The notes beneath the pieces were generated by a model. That model saw nothing but the letters and a program-made list of their open reading frames with translations, was not told the DNA's origin and did no database searches. A stretch of 64,000 nucleotides of DNA from Thermanaeromonas sp. C210. Lineage in GTDB: Bacteria; Bacillota; DSM-521; Neomoorellales; Neomoorellaceae. This document shows, piece by piece, positions 54,204 through 63,472 of the stretch. Location of the stretch: the NCBI RefSeq assembly GCF_013167955.1, contig NZ_BLWF01000003.1, positions 124,001 to 188,000 of the forward strand, read 5' to 3'. Every line of letters begins with the position of its first letter. The stretch's first letter is position 1. The position numbers and the translations under genes are program-made.

Positions 54204-55038
54204 TATCATCGACGGCAAAAAAATAGCCGCGGAGGTGCGGGAAGAGGTTAAACGTGAGGTGGCCGAGCTAAAGGCCAGGGGAGTCACTCCCGGGCTGGCC
54301 GTGATTCTGGTGGGCGACGACCCGGCCTCCCAGGTATACGTGCGCAACAAGCACCGGGCATGCGAAGAAGTGGGGATTTATTCGGAGGTTCATCGGCTGG
54401 CGGCCGAGACCAGCCAGGACGCGCTCCTCAAGCTCATAGCCCAGCTGAACAACAATCCGAAGATCCACGGTATTCTGGTTCAGTTGCCCTTGCCGGACCA
54501 CATAGACGAGAAAAAGGTCATCGACGCCATTGCCCTCAACAAAGACGTGGACGGCTTTAGCCCGGCCAATGTGGGCAATCTGGTCATCGGCGATGAGTGC
54601 TTTTACCCGTGTACTCCCCATGGCTGCATGGTTCTCCTGGATAAAATCGGAGTGGATCCCCGCGGTAAGAAGGCGGTGGTGGTGGGCCGCAGCAACATTG
54701 TAGGCAAACCCATGGCCATGATGCTTCTGGCCCGTCACGCCACGGTCACCGTCTGCCACTCCCGCACCAGGGATCTGGCTGCGGAGTGCCGGCAGGCCGA
54801 CATACTGGTGGCCGCCGTGGGCAAGCCCGAGCTCATAACGGGCGACATGATTAAGGAGGGCGCCGTGGTTATCGACGTGGGCATTAACCGCATGCCGGAT
54901 GGAAAACTGGTGGGCGACGTGCACTTTGAGAGCGCCAGTCAGAAAGCCTCCTGGATTACCCCCGTTCCCGGGGGTGTAGGCCCCATGACCATTGCCATGC
55001 TCCTCAAGAATACGGTGGAGGCCGCCAGGCGGGCGTGA
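54196..55038 (+). CDS. folD: Methylene-THF dehydrogenase/cyclohydrolase FolD
   Basis: Bifunctional NADP-dependent enzyme of the folate one-carbon branch, also in the Wood-Ljungdahl pathway. 280 residues: [22 protein letters not shown] (Tyr and Lys of the cyclohydrolase site), [13 protein letters not shown], the [15 protein letters not shown] nucleotide site, and [19 protein letters not shown] 54196 follows GGGGGAGAAAAGG; it overlaps nfnB by 8 bases and xseA by 4. It couples NADPH use to NfnAB in one operon. Confidence 0.95.
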   Translation: MANIIDGKKIAAEVREEVKREVAELKARGVTPGLAVILVGDDPASQVYVRNKHRACEEVGIYSEVHRLAAETSQDALLKLIAQLNNNPKIHGILVQLPLPDHIDEKKVIDAIALNKDVDGFSPANVGNLVIGDECFYPCTPHGCMVLLDKIGVDPRGKKAVVVGRSNIVGKPMAMMLLARHATVTVCHSRTRDLAAECRQADILVAAVGKPELITGDMIKEGAVVIDVGINRMPDGKLVGDVHFESASQKASWITPVPGGVGPMTIAMLLKNTVEAARRA

Positions 55039-56273
55039 TAGTACGGCAGCGCGTCTTAAGCGTCAGCGAGCTTACCTCCCATATAAAGGGCCTCCTGGAC
55101 GGTGACGGCTCCCTGGCCAACGTGTGGGTCAAGGGCGAGATCTCGAACTTGAAGTGGCACTCATCCGGCCATCTCTACTTCAGCCTCAAGGACAGGGCGG
55201 CGACCCTCCGGTGCGTCATGTTCCAGAGCCGTTGCCGTGCTTTGAGGTTCAGGCCGGAAAACGGTGGCCAGGCCGTGGCGCGGGGCTATGTGTCCGTTTA
55301 CGAGCGCGACGGCCTGTACCAGCTCTACGTCCAGGACCTCTTCCCGGCAGGGATAGGAGTCCTGGAGATGGCCCTCCAGGAGCTGAAGAAACGCCTGGAA
55401 AGGGAGGGGCTCTTTGACGAAAGGCGCAAGCGCCCCCTTCCCCGGCTTCCCCGCCGGGTAGGGGTGGTAACCTCCCTAAACGGTGCGGCCTGGCGGGATA
55501 TCGTAACAGTAATCCGGCGCCGTTATCCCGGGATGGGCATCGTCCTGGCCCCGGCCTCGGTACAGGGTGAAACGGCGGCGGCGGAAATTGTGGCCGCCCT
55601 GGAAAAGTTAAATCGCTGGGGACAGGTGGATGTTATTATAGTCGGGCGGGGAGGCGGTTCGGCGGAAGACCTGTCGGCCTTTAACACCGAGGCCGTGGCC
55701 CGGGCCATTTACGCCTCCCGCATCCCGGTTATTGCCGCCGTCGGACACGAAACAGATTATACCATCGCGGACCTGGTGGCGGACCGGAGAGCTCCGACCC
55801 CTTCGGCTGCCGCCGAAATGGCCGTGCCGGTGCGGACGGAGCTGGAACGGGAAATCCTGAACCTCTACGGCCGCCTCCGGCGGAGCATGTTCCAGCGGGT
55901 GGGCTACCTAAAAGAAAAGGTAGAGCACCTGGCCAGAAGCCGCGGCCTGGCCCGGCCGCAGCATGAAATTTACTGGCGCCAGCAGTATGTGGACGGCCTG
56001 GAGCAACGCCTTGTACAAGCATGGCAGGGCAACTGGCAGGAAAAGGTGCGGCACATGGAACTGCTGATAACGCGCCTGGAAGCGGCCAGCCCCTTAACCG
56101 TCCTGGCAAGGGGCTACGCCGTGTGCCGGCGCGCTTCCGGCGGGACGGTAATACGCTCCGGCCGGGAAGTGCAGGCCGGGGAGAAGGTGGAGGTAATCCT
56201 GCACAGGGGCGCCCTGCAGTGTGTAGTAGAAGAAGTGGAGGGGGAATTGAGTTGGCAGAAGAAGGCAAACTGA
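55035..56273 (+). CDS. xseA: Exonuclease VII large subunit
   Basis: 412 residues. N-terminal OB fold ([24 protein letters not shown]), then the nuclease domain with [19 protein letters not shown] and [25 protein letters not shown]. With XseB it degrades single-stranded DNA. GTG 55035 overlaps folD by 4 bases, so translation is coupled. Confidence 0.95.
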   Translation: MIVRQRVLSVSELTSHIKGLLDGDGSLANVWVKGEISNLKWHSSGHLYFSLKDRAATLRCVMFQSRCRALRFRPENGGQAVARGYVSVYERDGLYQLYVQDLFPAGIGVLEMALQELKKRLEREGLFDERRKRPLPRLPRRVGVVTSLNGAAWRDIVTVIRRRYPGMGIVLAPASVQGETAAAEIVAALEKLNRWGQVDVIIVGRGGGSAEDLSAFNTEAVARAIYASRIPVIAAVGHETDYTIADLVADRRAPTPSAAAEMAVPVRTELEREILNLYGRLRRSMFQRVGYLKEKVEHLARSRGLARPQHEIYWRQQYVDGLEQRLVQAWQGNWQEKVRHMELLITRLEAASPLTVLARGYAVCRRASGGTVIRSGREVQAGEKVEVILHRGALQCVVEEVEGELSWQKKAN

Positions 56274-56500
56274 CCTTCGAAGAGGCTCTGGCCCGCCTGG
56301 AAGCTGTGGTCCAGTCCCTGGAAGGTGGGGACTTAAAACTGGAACAGGCGCTAGAGTACTACCAGGAAGGTATCCGGTTGGTGCGCTTTTGCCGCCAGGA
56401 GCTCAATCGCTTTGAAAACAAGCTCCAGGTACTGGTGGCCGAAGAGGATGGTGAGCTCGAGGCCCGGGAGCTGGAGCTGCCGGGAGCGGCGGAAAGATGA
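56252..56500 (+). CDS. xseB: Exonuclease VII small subunit
   Basis: 82 residues, two helices: [20 protein letters not shown] and LEQALEYYQEGIRLVRFCRQEL, the family signatures. Start TTG 56252 behind GGAGGGGG fits the usual start; the larger open frame from 56021 lies inside xseA and is not translated as such. It overlaps xseA and ispA by a few bases. Confidence 0.93.
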   Translation: MAEEGKLTFEEALARLEAVVQSLEGGDLKLEQALEYYQEGIRLVRFCRQELNRFENKLQVLVAEEDGELEARELELPGAAER

Positions 56501-57384
56501 ACCTGGAAGCGTATTTATCCCAGCGCCGACGGCTTATCGAGGAAGCCCTTAAGGCCAATTTGCCCGGCCCCCAATCTTATCCCCCTCTGATTCACCAGGC
56601 CATGCACTATAGCCTGCTGGCGGGAGGGAAGAGGCTGCGGCCCATTCTTGTGCTGGCGGCTGGAGAGGCGGTGGGCTATCCCGCCGAGGGACTGCTGCCG
56701 GCGGCCTGCGCAGTGGAATTCCTCCATACCTATTCCCTCATCCACGACGATCTGCCCTCCATGGATAACGATGACTACCGGCGCGGGCGGTTGACCTGCC
56801 ATAAAGTATACGGGGAAGCCATAGCCATTCTGGCCGGAGACGCCCTTTTGACGGAAGCCTTTGGGCTGCTGGCCAGGCAGGTGGAAGCCGGCAGCACCCC
56901 GGAAGCGACGGTGGCGGCCGTTAAGGAGTTAGCCCTCGCGGCGGGTAGCCGGGGCCTGGTGGGCGGCCAGGTGGTAGACTTGCTGGCCGAGGAGGAGGAG
57001 CCCGATCCCCGGCTGGTGGATTACATCCACCGCCACAAGACCGGCAGCCTCATCCGGGCCTGCCTCCGGCTGGGGGGCATCCTGGGCGGGGCCACTGACG
57101 AACAATTGGAAAAGCTGACCAGATACGGCGAAGACGTAGGACTGGCCTTTCAAATCGTGGACGATCTCCTGGACATCCTGGGGGACACGGCGCAAACGGG
57201 GAAGCCCGTTGGCAGTGACTTAAAAAAGAAAAAGGTTACGTACCCGGCCTGTTTCGGTCTGGAAGAGTCCCGGCGTCGGGCGTGGGAACTGGCCGAACGG
57301 GCGAGGAGGACGGCCGAAGAACTCGGGGAGAGGGCGTGGCCCCTGGCCGCCTTGGCGCACTATGTGGTGGATCGCCAGAGCTAG
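56497..57384 (+). CDS. ispA: Farnesyl/geranyl diphosphate synthase
   Basis: Prenyltransferase that joins isopentenyl units. 295 residues with GGKRLRPIL, the first Asp-rich motif DDLPSMD near residue 86 and the second DDLLD near 222, plus KTGSLI. The chain length is expected to be C15. ATG 56497 overlaps xseB. A perfect 10-bp hairpin without T-run (57430-57453) follows, then the OLE RNA. Confidence 0.94.
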   Translation: MNLEAYLSQRRRLIEEALKANLPGPQSYPPLIHQAMHYSLLAGGKRLRPILVLAAGEAVGYPAEGLLPAACAVEFLHTYSLIHDDLPSMDNDDYRRGRLTCHKVYGEAIAILAGDALLTEAFGLLARQVEAGSTPEATVAAVKELALAAGSRGLVGGQVVDLLAEEEEPDPRLVDYIHRHKTGSLIRACLRLGGILGGATDEQLEKLTRYGEDVGLAFQIVDDLLDILGDTAQTGKPVGSDLKKKKVTYPACFGLEESRRRAWELAERARRTAEELGERAWPLAALAHYVVDRQS

Positions 57385-57429
57385 CCAGGCGGCGCGAGGG
57401 GACGCTTGGGTCAAGTACATGGTGTGAGC

Positions 57430-57453
57430 GGGGGTTCCCATGCGGGAACCCCC
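57430..57453 (+). terminator. Hairpin after ispA (no U-tract)
   Basis: GGGGGTTCCC (57430-57439) pairs perfectly with GGGAACCCCC (57444-57453), loop ATGC. There is no run of T after it, so it may be a weak terminator, pause site or RNA-processing stem between ispA and the OLE promoter. Confidence 0.45.
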
Positions 57454-57494
57454 CGACTCGGCCCTAGGGGTGGATTGCCCCGCGCTTTCGCGCC

Positions 57495-57524
57495 TTGCTG
57501 CGGGCGGTGATTATGGCGTATAAT
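57495..57524 (+). promoter_or_regulatory. Promoter for OLE RNA
   Basis: TTGCTG (57495-57500), 18-base spacer, perfect TATAAT (57519-57524). The transcript would start near 57531, some 55 bases before the closing stem of the OLE fold. It is the only strong promoter seen inside the ispA-dxs stretch. Confidence 0.65.
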
Positions 57525-57586
57525 GTACATTGGACCCTGCGAGGGGGAACGGAGCGGGTCCCCCGGGCAAGGCGATCTATAGGGTC

Positions 57587-58200
57587 GGTGGGTGGCGCAG
57601 TATCCTAGTCAGTGCCGCCGTTCCTGAAGACGGGCCTAAAAATCCGTCAAGGGCACACCGATGAAGTTCCTGGTGCTGGCTGCCGACGCCCAGTCGGGGG
57701 TTGGTGCTGGGAGTTAAGGAAGGAGGGCGATCTACAATGGCATGTAGGCGTGGACCCTCCTTTCGCGGAGACCCAAGTGCGTGGGAAAGTCCCGGCGGGG
57801 ACGAGTACTATGGCTTGGGGTAGAAACCTGCAGTCGGTACAGAAGGGTGCTGGCTGCAGCGTAGCCTGCCTTGAGCGGTTGTGGTGGAAACCGGCCCGGT
57901 AAATTTACGGGCTGCTGCCCGGCTCCGCCGCCCGGAGCCCGGGCAGTCCAGTTGAAACCACAGCTGCAAAAGAGGCTAGGGAACGGACGGTACTGTCGAG
58001 GAAAACTCCTAGGCTGCTTACGCTTTGGTAAGGCCTGCCAGGGATTGAAGTGTGTGCTAAGTGGTAATCCAGTCCTGTATACGGCGACGTTACAGGGCAA
58101 CCTTTAAAGGGAAACCGCCGCCACGGCGACGTGCGGTAGGTTGCCGGGAAATCCTACTGGACCTAAGCCACAGCCTTTACCTGGCAGGTTGCCACCCACC
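57587..58200 (+). ncRNA. ole: OLE RNA (ornate large extremophilic RNA)
   Basis: A long gene-free stretch of about 610 bases, the size of known OLE RNA, in the classic place between ispA and oapA-dxs. The ends form a perfect 10-bp closing helix: GGTGGGTGGC (57587-57596) with GCCACCCACC (58191-58200). Many GC-rich hairpins lie within, and no frame codes a plausible protein. OLE RNA with OapA forms a membrane-bound ribonucleoprotein linked to stress and metal responses in Bacillus halodurans. The 5' end may extend to about 57531. I identified it by location, size and closing helix, not by an Rfam search. Confidence 0.88.
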
Positions 58201-58254
58201 TATCTATCAAGGGTACATACTATAAAGGGTACATAGGGGGAAAGGGCAAAAAAC

Positions 58255-58839
58255 TTGGGAAGTAATAAGGGGCGACGCCCCTGGCGCAATGCCCTGAGCG
58301 TAGGCGCGACTACTTTTTTTTTAACATTGATAATAGGCTACGTCTCCCAAACCTTTATCGGCCGCATGGGGTCCCTCATCGTTTCTTTTTCCCTTTTAAT
58401 AGTCATAATTCTCACCGGTATTCTCTTTGATATTCTGGGTACTGCCGTGGCAGCTGCCGTTGAACCCCCCTTCCACGCCAAAGCGGCCCGCAAGATCCCC
58501 GGTGCGAAAGAAGCCATCTGGCTGTTACGCAACGCAGATAGAGTGGCAAGTTTTGCCAACGACGTGGTGGGCGATATATGTGGAACCTTAAGCGGGGCCA
58601 TCGGCGCCGGCATCCTGTTTCGGCTGGCAGGTGCTGAGGCCGAGGACGCGCTGCTGGGTACCGCTATGACGGCCGTCATAGCCGCCCTTACCGTGGGCGG
58701 GAAGGCTGTGGGTAAAAGGATGGCCTTGAGTGAGGCCGAAGAGATAGTGTTCTGGGTGGGCCGCGCCATAGCGGCCATGGAGGGGATCACCGGAAGGCCC
58801 CTAGTAAAGGAAAGGTTGCAGAAGGGTAAGCTGAAATGA
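58255..58839 (+). CDS. oapA: OLE-associated protein OapA
   Basis: 194-residue membrane protein, the usual partner of OLE RNA directly downstream of it. Three or four hydrophobic segments: about 14-32 ([19 protein letters not shown]), 36-62 ([22 protein letters not shown]), and a less strong pair near 108-150. Charged loops follow each helix. TTG 58255 follows AGGGGGAAAGGG. It overlaps dxs by 4 bases. Its identity is tied to the RNA. Confidence 0.87.
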   Translation: MGSNKGRRPWRNALSVGATTFFLTLIIGYVSQTFIGRMGSLIVSFSLLIVIILTGILFDILGTAVAAAVEPPFHAKAARKIPGAKEAIWLLRNADRVASFANDVVGDICGTLSGAIGAGILFRLAGAEAEDALLGTAMTAVIAALTVGGKAVGKRMALSEAEEIVFWVGRAIAAMEGITGRPLVKERLQKGKLK

Positions 58840-60752
58840 AACTGCTGGACCGGATTACTTCACCGGAAGATCTAAAATCTTTAACTTTATCCCAACTGGA
58901 AGCCCTGGCCGGCGAAATACGCGAGGAGCTGGTTAGAGTGGTGGCCCGGAACGGGGGCCACCTGGCCCCCAACCTCGGGGTCGTAGAGCTGACTCTGGCC
59001 CTCCATACCACCTTCGATTCCCCCCGGGATAAGATCATTTGGGACGTGGGGCACCAGTGTTATGTGCACAAAATCCTGACCGGCCGCCGTTCCCGGTTTG
59101 CCACCTTGCGCCAATTCGGTGGATTGAGCGGCTTCCCCAAAAGAAGCGAAAGCCCCCATGACCCCTTCAACACCGGCCACAGCAGCACTTCTATCTCAGC
59201 TGCCCTGGGCATGGCCCTGGCCCGCGATCTGGCAGGGGAGAAATTTCACGTAATAGCAGTAATCGGCGACGGGGCCCTTACGGGGGGCATGGCCTTTGAG
59301 GCCATGAACCACGCCGGGCATCTGGGCACCGACCTGATTGTTGTTTTAAACGATAACGAGATGTCCATTGCCGGGCCGGTAGGCGCCATGGCGTCTTACC
59401 TATCCCGCCTGCGTACCGATCCCCGCTATTCCCAGAGCAAGGAAGAACTGGAGAAGATATTAAAGCGCCTCCCCCGTGTCGGCCCCAAATTTCTGAACTT
59501 AATGGAGCGCCTGAAGGACAGCCTCAAGTACCTGGTAATACCAGGTATGCTTTTTGAGGAACTGGGTTTTACTTATCTGGGACCGGTGGACGGGCATAAT
59601 ATAGTGCAGCTAAGGGAAATATTGCAACAGGCCCGGCGCACTCGGGGGCCTGTACTGGTCCATGTCCTCACCCGTAAAGGGAAGGGCTATCCTCCGGCCG
59701 AGGCCCGGCCCGAAGTTTTCCACGGAGTCGGTCCTTTCGATCCCCAAAAGGGGGAGATTATAGAGCGGACGGGCCCTCCGACCTTTACATCTGTTTTCGG
59801 CGCCGAGCTGGTGCGCCAGGCCGAGGAAGATGAGCGCATTGTAGCCATTACGGCTGCCATGCCGGACGGCACCGGCCTCATACCCTTTGCCCGGCGGTTC
59901 CCCCGGCGATTTTTCGATGTGGGCATTGCCGAACAGCACGCGGTGACTTTGGCCGCCGGCCTGGCGGCCATGGGTTTGAAGCCCGTGGTGGCTATTTATT
60001 CGACCTTCATCCAGCGGGCAGTGGATCAGATAATCCATGACGTAGCCCTGATGGGATTGCCGGTAACCCTGGTGTTAGACCGGGCAGGCCTCGTGGGTGA
60101 AGACGGGGAAACCCACCACGGCCTTTTCGACATTGCCCTGCTGCGGTGCATACCGGGCCTTGTGTTTATGGCTCCCAAGGACGAGCAGGAGCTACGTCAT
60201 ATGCTGGCTACGGCCATCCGGGTTGAAGGTCCGGCGGTTATCCGGTATCCCCGGGGACAAGGCGTGGGAGTACCCCTAGAAGGGCACGCCCGGCCGCTCC
60301 CCCTGGGCAGGGGCGAGGTACTGCGGGAGGGAAACCACGTGGCCCTTGTAGCCCTGGGCCCCCTGGCCCATGCTGCCCTGGAGGCGGCCGGGGAGTTGGC
60401 CGGGCGCGGTATAGAAGCGGCGGTCATCAACGCCCGGTTCGTGAAGCCCCTGGATATGGACTTAATTATCGCCTGGGCGCGGCGTACGGGCCATGTGGTT
60501 ACCTTAGAAGAACATGTAGTGGCCGGGGGATTCGGCAGCGCTGTTTTGGAAGGGTTGGCGGCGGCAGGATGCGGGGGAGTAAAGGTCCGCTGTCTGGGCG
60601 TCGGGGACGTATTTGTGCCCCACGGCCGTCCCGGCTTGTTGCGGGAATATTTAGGGCTGGTACCCTCGGCCATAGCCGACGAGGTGGAGAAAATGTTAAG
60701 GGGTTCCCCTGCCGCAGGTGGAAAGGAAACAAAGGAGCTCTTCCATGGCTAA
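58836..60752 (+). CDS. dxs: 1-deoxy-D-xylulose-5-phosphate synthase
   Basis: First enzyme of the MEP isoprenoid pathway; joins pyruvate and glyceraldehyde 3-phosphate with thiamine diphosphate. 638 residues. His in [16 protein letters not shown] site [18 protein letters not shown] with LNDNEMSI, catalytic-region [13 protein letters not shown], and the transketolase C-terminal domain are visible. ATG 58836 overlaps oapA. With ispA it brackets the OLE locus. Confidence 0.96.
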   Translation: MKLLDRITSPEDLKSLTLSQLEALAGEIREELVRVVARNGGHLAPNLGVVELTLALHTTFDSPRDKIIWDVGHQCYVHKILTGRRSRFATLRQFGGLSGFPKRSESPHDPFNTGHSSTSISAALGMALARDLAGEKFHVIAVIGDGALTGGMAFEAMNHAGHLGTDLIVVLNDNEMSIAGPVGAMASYLSRLRTDPRYSQSKEELEKILKRLPRVGPKFLNLMERLKDSLKYLVIPGMLFEELGFTYLGPVDGHNIVQLREILQQARRTRGPVLVHVLTRKGKGYPPAEARPEVFHGVGPFDPQKGEIIERTGPPTFTSVFGAELVRQAEEDERIVAITAAMPDGTGLIPFARRFPRRFFDVGIAEQHAVTLAAGLAAMGLKPVVAIYSTFIQRAVDQIIHDVALMGLPVTLVLDRAGLVGEDGETHHGLFDIALLRCIPGLVFMAPKDEQELRHMLATAIRVEGPAVIRYPRGQGVGVPLEGHARPLPLGRGEVLREGNHVALVALGPLAHAALEAAGELAGRGIEAAVINARFVKPLDMDLIIAWARRTGHVVTLEEHVVAGGFGSAVLEGLAAAGCGGVKVRCLGVGDVFVPHGRPGLLREYLGLVPSAIADEVEKMLRGSPAAGGKETKELFHG

Positions 60753-61572
60753 AGCCAGAAAAAGATTGGATGTTCTCCTGGTAGAGAGGGGGCTGTTCCC
60801 CACCCGCGAGCAGGCCCGTAAGGCCATTATGGCGGGAGAAGTGCTAGTTAACGGACAGGCCCTCTTTAAGCCCGGCAGCCAGGTGGGGGAGGAAGCGGAG
60901 ATCAAGGTGTTAGCTTCCTCGCCCCCCTACGTCAGCCGCGGTGGTTTGAAGCTGGAGGGGGCCTTACATGAGTTTGCCATAGATCCCTCGGGGAGGGTAG
61001 CCCTGGACGCCGGGGCTTCCACCGGAGGATTCACCGACTGCCTCCTTAAGCACGGCGCCCGGAGGGTACATGCGGTGGATGTGGGGTACGGCCAGCTCGA
61101 CTGGCGGCTGCGCCAGGACCCGCGGGTTGTAGTTCACGAAAGGGTAAACCTGAGGTACTTAACCCCGGAGATTCTGGGCGAAAGAGTAGATCTAGCCACG
61201 CTAGATCTTTCTTTTATTTCCCTAAGTAAGGTGTGGCCGGCCGTCCGGCAGTGCCTTCTGCCGCGGGGCGAGGTAATAGCCCTGGTTAAGCCCCAGTTTG
61301 AAGCAGGGCCGGAAAGGGTGGGGAAGAAGGGTGTTGTCCGCGACCCTGGGGTTCACCGCCAGGTCCTGCTGGAAGTTTGTTCGGGAGCCCGGGCCCAGGG
61401 CTTTTCCCTTTTAGGGATCACCTATTCTCCCCTTTTAGGCCCCGAGGGAAACAGGGAGTTTTTCTTGTGGCTGGCCGTGGATGTTTCCGGCCTCACCTGG
61501 CCGGAGGTGGAAGCCCTGGTGCCGGAGGTAGTGTCCCGGGCCCATGAAGAAGTAAAAAGGAGAAGGGAGTAA
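60745..61572 (+). CDS. tlyA: TlyA family rRNA 2'-O-methyltransferase
   Basis: 275 residues. N-terminal S4 RNA-binding domain ([23 protein letters not shown]), then an FtsJ-like methyltransferase with [19 protein letters not shown] and [13 protein letters not shown]. TlyA methylates 16S/23S rRNA in some bacteria and lies beside dxs and nadK in many Firmicutes. ATG 60745 has AAAGGAG eight bases upstream. Confidence 0.93.
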   Translation: MAKARKRLDVLLVERGLFPTREQARKAIMAGEVLVNGQALFKPGSQVGEEAEIKVLASSPPYVSRGGLKLEGALHEFAIDPSGRVALDAGASTGGFTDCLLKHGARRVHAVDVGYGQLDWRLRQDPRVVVHERVNLRYLTPEILGERVDLATLDLSFISLSKVWPAVRQCLLPRGEVIALVKPQFEAGPERVGKKGVVRDPGVHRQVLLEVCSGARAQGFSLLGITYSPLLGPEGNREFFLWLAVDVSGLTWPEVEALVPEVVSRAHEEVKRRRE

Positions 61573-61576
61573 AGCT

Positions 61577-62116
61577 TTGGTTGCCGGCGACTTGTTTCTT
61601 CTAGGGCTCTTAATCGGCGCTCTGGTAGCCGCGTGGTGGATCAAGCGGCGCCAGGCCCAAAGGCTGGCCGCCCGTCTCCGGCGGGCCCGGAGGGCGGAGA
61701 AGGACGCCATACGCTTTTTAACGGAAAAAGGCTACCGGGTCGTCGACGTGCAGCGCCGGGAACCGGTGGTCATGGTGATAGACGGCCGGGAATATAAGGG
61801 CGCGGTGCGGGCCGACATTGTCGCCCGTAAAGGCCGCAAGACCTATATTGTGGAAGTTAAGAGCGGGCGCCAGGGCGAAGACCCGGGCAAAGCCGAAATC
61901 CGAAGGCAACTCCTGGAATATTTCCTGGTGTACCGGCCCCACGGATTGCTGTTATTAGACATGCAGGGACGTAAAATGCACCTTATATCTTTCCGCCTCG
62001 GTGGCAATTGGTATAATAAATTACAGGGGCTCCCGGAGATATGGAGATACGCCCTGGCGGGATCCCTGGGGGCCTTAATCACCTGGTTGGGCTTGGCCAG
62101 TGGATGGGGGAAATGA
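61577..62116 (+). CDS. Membrane-anchored PD-(D/E)XK nuclease-like protein
   Basis: 179 residues. N-terminal membrane helix (LFLLGLLIGALVAAWWI) with an Arg-rich coiled coil, then a nuclease-like fold with RADIVARKGRKTYIVEVKSG (Asp and ExK, as in UPF0102 and restriction-like folds), RRQLLEYFLVYRPHGLLLLDM, and a C-terminal hydrophobic helix (near 155-172). I do not recognise a named family. It lies between tlyA and nadK, close to recN and argR. TTG 61577. Confidence 0.6.
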   Translation: MVAGDLFLLGLLIGALVAAWWIKRRQAQRLAARLRRARRAEKDAIRFLTEKGYRVVDVQRREPVVMVIDGREYKGAVRADIVARKGRKTYIVEVKSGRQGEDPGKAEIRRQLLEYFLVYRPHGLLLLDMQGRKMHLISFRLGGNWYNKLQGLPEIWRYALAGSLGALITWLGLASGWGK

Positions 62117-62125
62117 GGGACGCCT

Positions 62126-63010
62126 TTGCAGAGAATAGCTTTAATAGCCAATCATAGCAAGCCGCAGGTATACGGTGTAACCCTCGACCTGATGGACTGG
62201 CTGGAAAAGCGGGGCGTTGAGCCCCTGGTGCTGTCCGGCACGGCCGAAAGGCTCGGATGTCCCGAGCGGGGTATTGGGGCCGAGGAGTTGGCAAAGGCGG
62301 ACTGCGTACTATCCCTGGGGGGAGACGGCACCCTTTTACAGGCCGCCAGGCTGGTAGCCAAAATGGGTATTCCCATTTTAGGGATCAATCTGGGTCATCT
62401 GGGGTTTTTGACGGAAATCGAATTGAATGATCTCTTTCCCTCCCTGGAGAGGCTCATCAAAGGCGATTTCCGCATCGAGGAGCGTATGATGCTGTCCGCC
62501 TGGCTGGAGCGAGACGGCAGAAGGACTTCTTTTACAGCCCTCAACGATGTGGTTATTACCAAAGGTGCCTTTTCCCGCATGCTGAGACTGGAAGTATATG
62601 TAGGCGAGGCCTATCTCGATACCTATCCGGCGGACGGGCTGATCGTGTCTTCCCCTACCGGCTCTACTGCCTACTCCCTGTCGGCGGGGGGGCCTTTGGT
62701 GTCACCGGAGCTTCAGGTAATGATTATAACCCCCATCTGTCCCCACACCCTCTACGCCCGTCCCCTGGTAGTACGGGGAGACCGGGAAATTCGCGTTAGG
62801 GTCCATGCCCCGGGAGCCGAAGTAATGCTAACCGTTGACGGCCAGCAAGGGGTCCCCTTGGACCACGGCGAGGAAGTGATCACCTCTAGGGCGGGGGTGC
62901 CCGCCCGTCTCATACGCCTGCAGGGGCGTTCCTTTTACAGCCTGGTACGGGAAAAACTGCGGGAAGGAGGCAACCGCCATAGCCTTGAAGAGCCTGGCGA
63001 CGGGGAATGA
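62126..63010 (+). CDS. nadK: NAD kinase
   Basis: Phosphorylates NAD to NADP with ATP or polyphosphate. 294 residues with LSLGGDGTLLQAAR (GGDGT motif near residue 60), LGINLGHLGFLTE, LNDVVITKG and SSPTGSTAYSLSAGGPLVSPE (second NAD site). Start TTG 62126 follows GAGGGACGCC. It supplies NADP for the NADP-linked formate and folate enzymes encoded in the window. Confidence 0.95.
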   Translation: MQRIALIANHSKPQVYGVTLDLMDWLEKRGVEPLVLSGTAERLGCPERGIGAEELAKADCVLSLGGDGTLLQAARLVAKMGIPILGINLGHLGFLTEIELNDLFPSLERLIKGDFRIEERMMLSAWLERDGRRTSFTALNDVVITKGAFSRMLRLEVYVGEAYLDTYPADGLIVSSPTGSTAYSLSAGGPLVSPELQVMIITPICPHTLYARPLVVRGDREIRVRVHAPGAEVMLTVDGQQGVPLDHGEEVITSRAGVPARLIRLQGRSFYSLVREKLREGGNRHSLEEPGDGE

Positions 63011-63462
63011 AAAAAGCCGAGCGGCAACAGCTGATATTATCTATTATTGGCGAGAAACCCATTGAGACCCAGGGCCAGCTCCTCCAGGAACTACGGGCCC
63101 GGGGATTAGAAGTAACCCAGGCTACCGTATCCCGGGACATCAAGGAATTGGGCTTGATTAAAGTACCGGCCGGGCAGAATAGCTACCGCTACGCTCCTCC
63201 GCCGGAAGAGCGGCGGCCCAATCCCTATTTGCGTTTGCAGCGGTTGTTCCAGGATTCGGTGGCTAAGGTAGATTTCAGTGAAAACCTCATCCTTATCCGG
63301 ACGCTGCCTGGCACCGCCCATGCCGTGGCGTCATGTATCGATCAAATTGAATGGCCGGAAATTATCGGTACCGTGGCCGGGGACGATACCATTCTGGTTA
63401 TTATCAAGCCCAAGGACGCCGTGCCCGCCATTTTTCAGCGCTTTATAACGATGCTTTCGTAG
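63007..63462 (+). CDS. argR: Arginine repressor ArgR
   Basis: 151 residues. Winged helix N-terminal domain (KAERQQLILSIIGEKPIETQGQL, VTQATVSRDIKELGLIKV) and C-terminal hexamer domain with the arginine-binding GTAHAVASCIDQIEWPEIIGTVAGDDTILVI. ATG 63007 overlaps nadK by 4 bases. argR-recN is a conserved order in Firmicutes. Confidence 0.95.
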   Translation: MKKAERQQLILSIIGEKPIETQGQLLQELRARGLEVTQATVSRDIKELGLIKVPAGQNSYRYAPPPEERRPNPYLRLQRLFQDSVAKVDFSENLILIRTLPGTAHAVASCIDQIEWPEIIGTVAGDDTILVIIKPKDAVPAIFQRFITMLS

Positions 63463-63472
63463 GAGGGAGCCT

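Noticed and set aside
57612-58107. Short plus-strand and minus-strand frames in the gap after ispA
   Set aside because: They lie inside the OLE RNA, have no motifs or ribosome sites, and the RNA structure explains the sequence.
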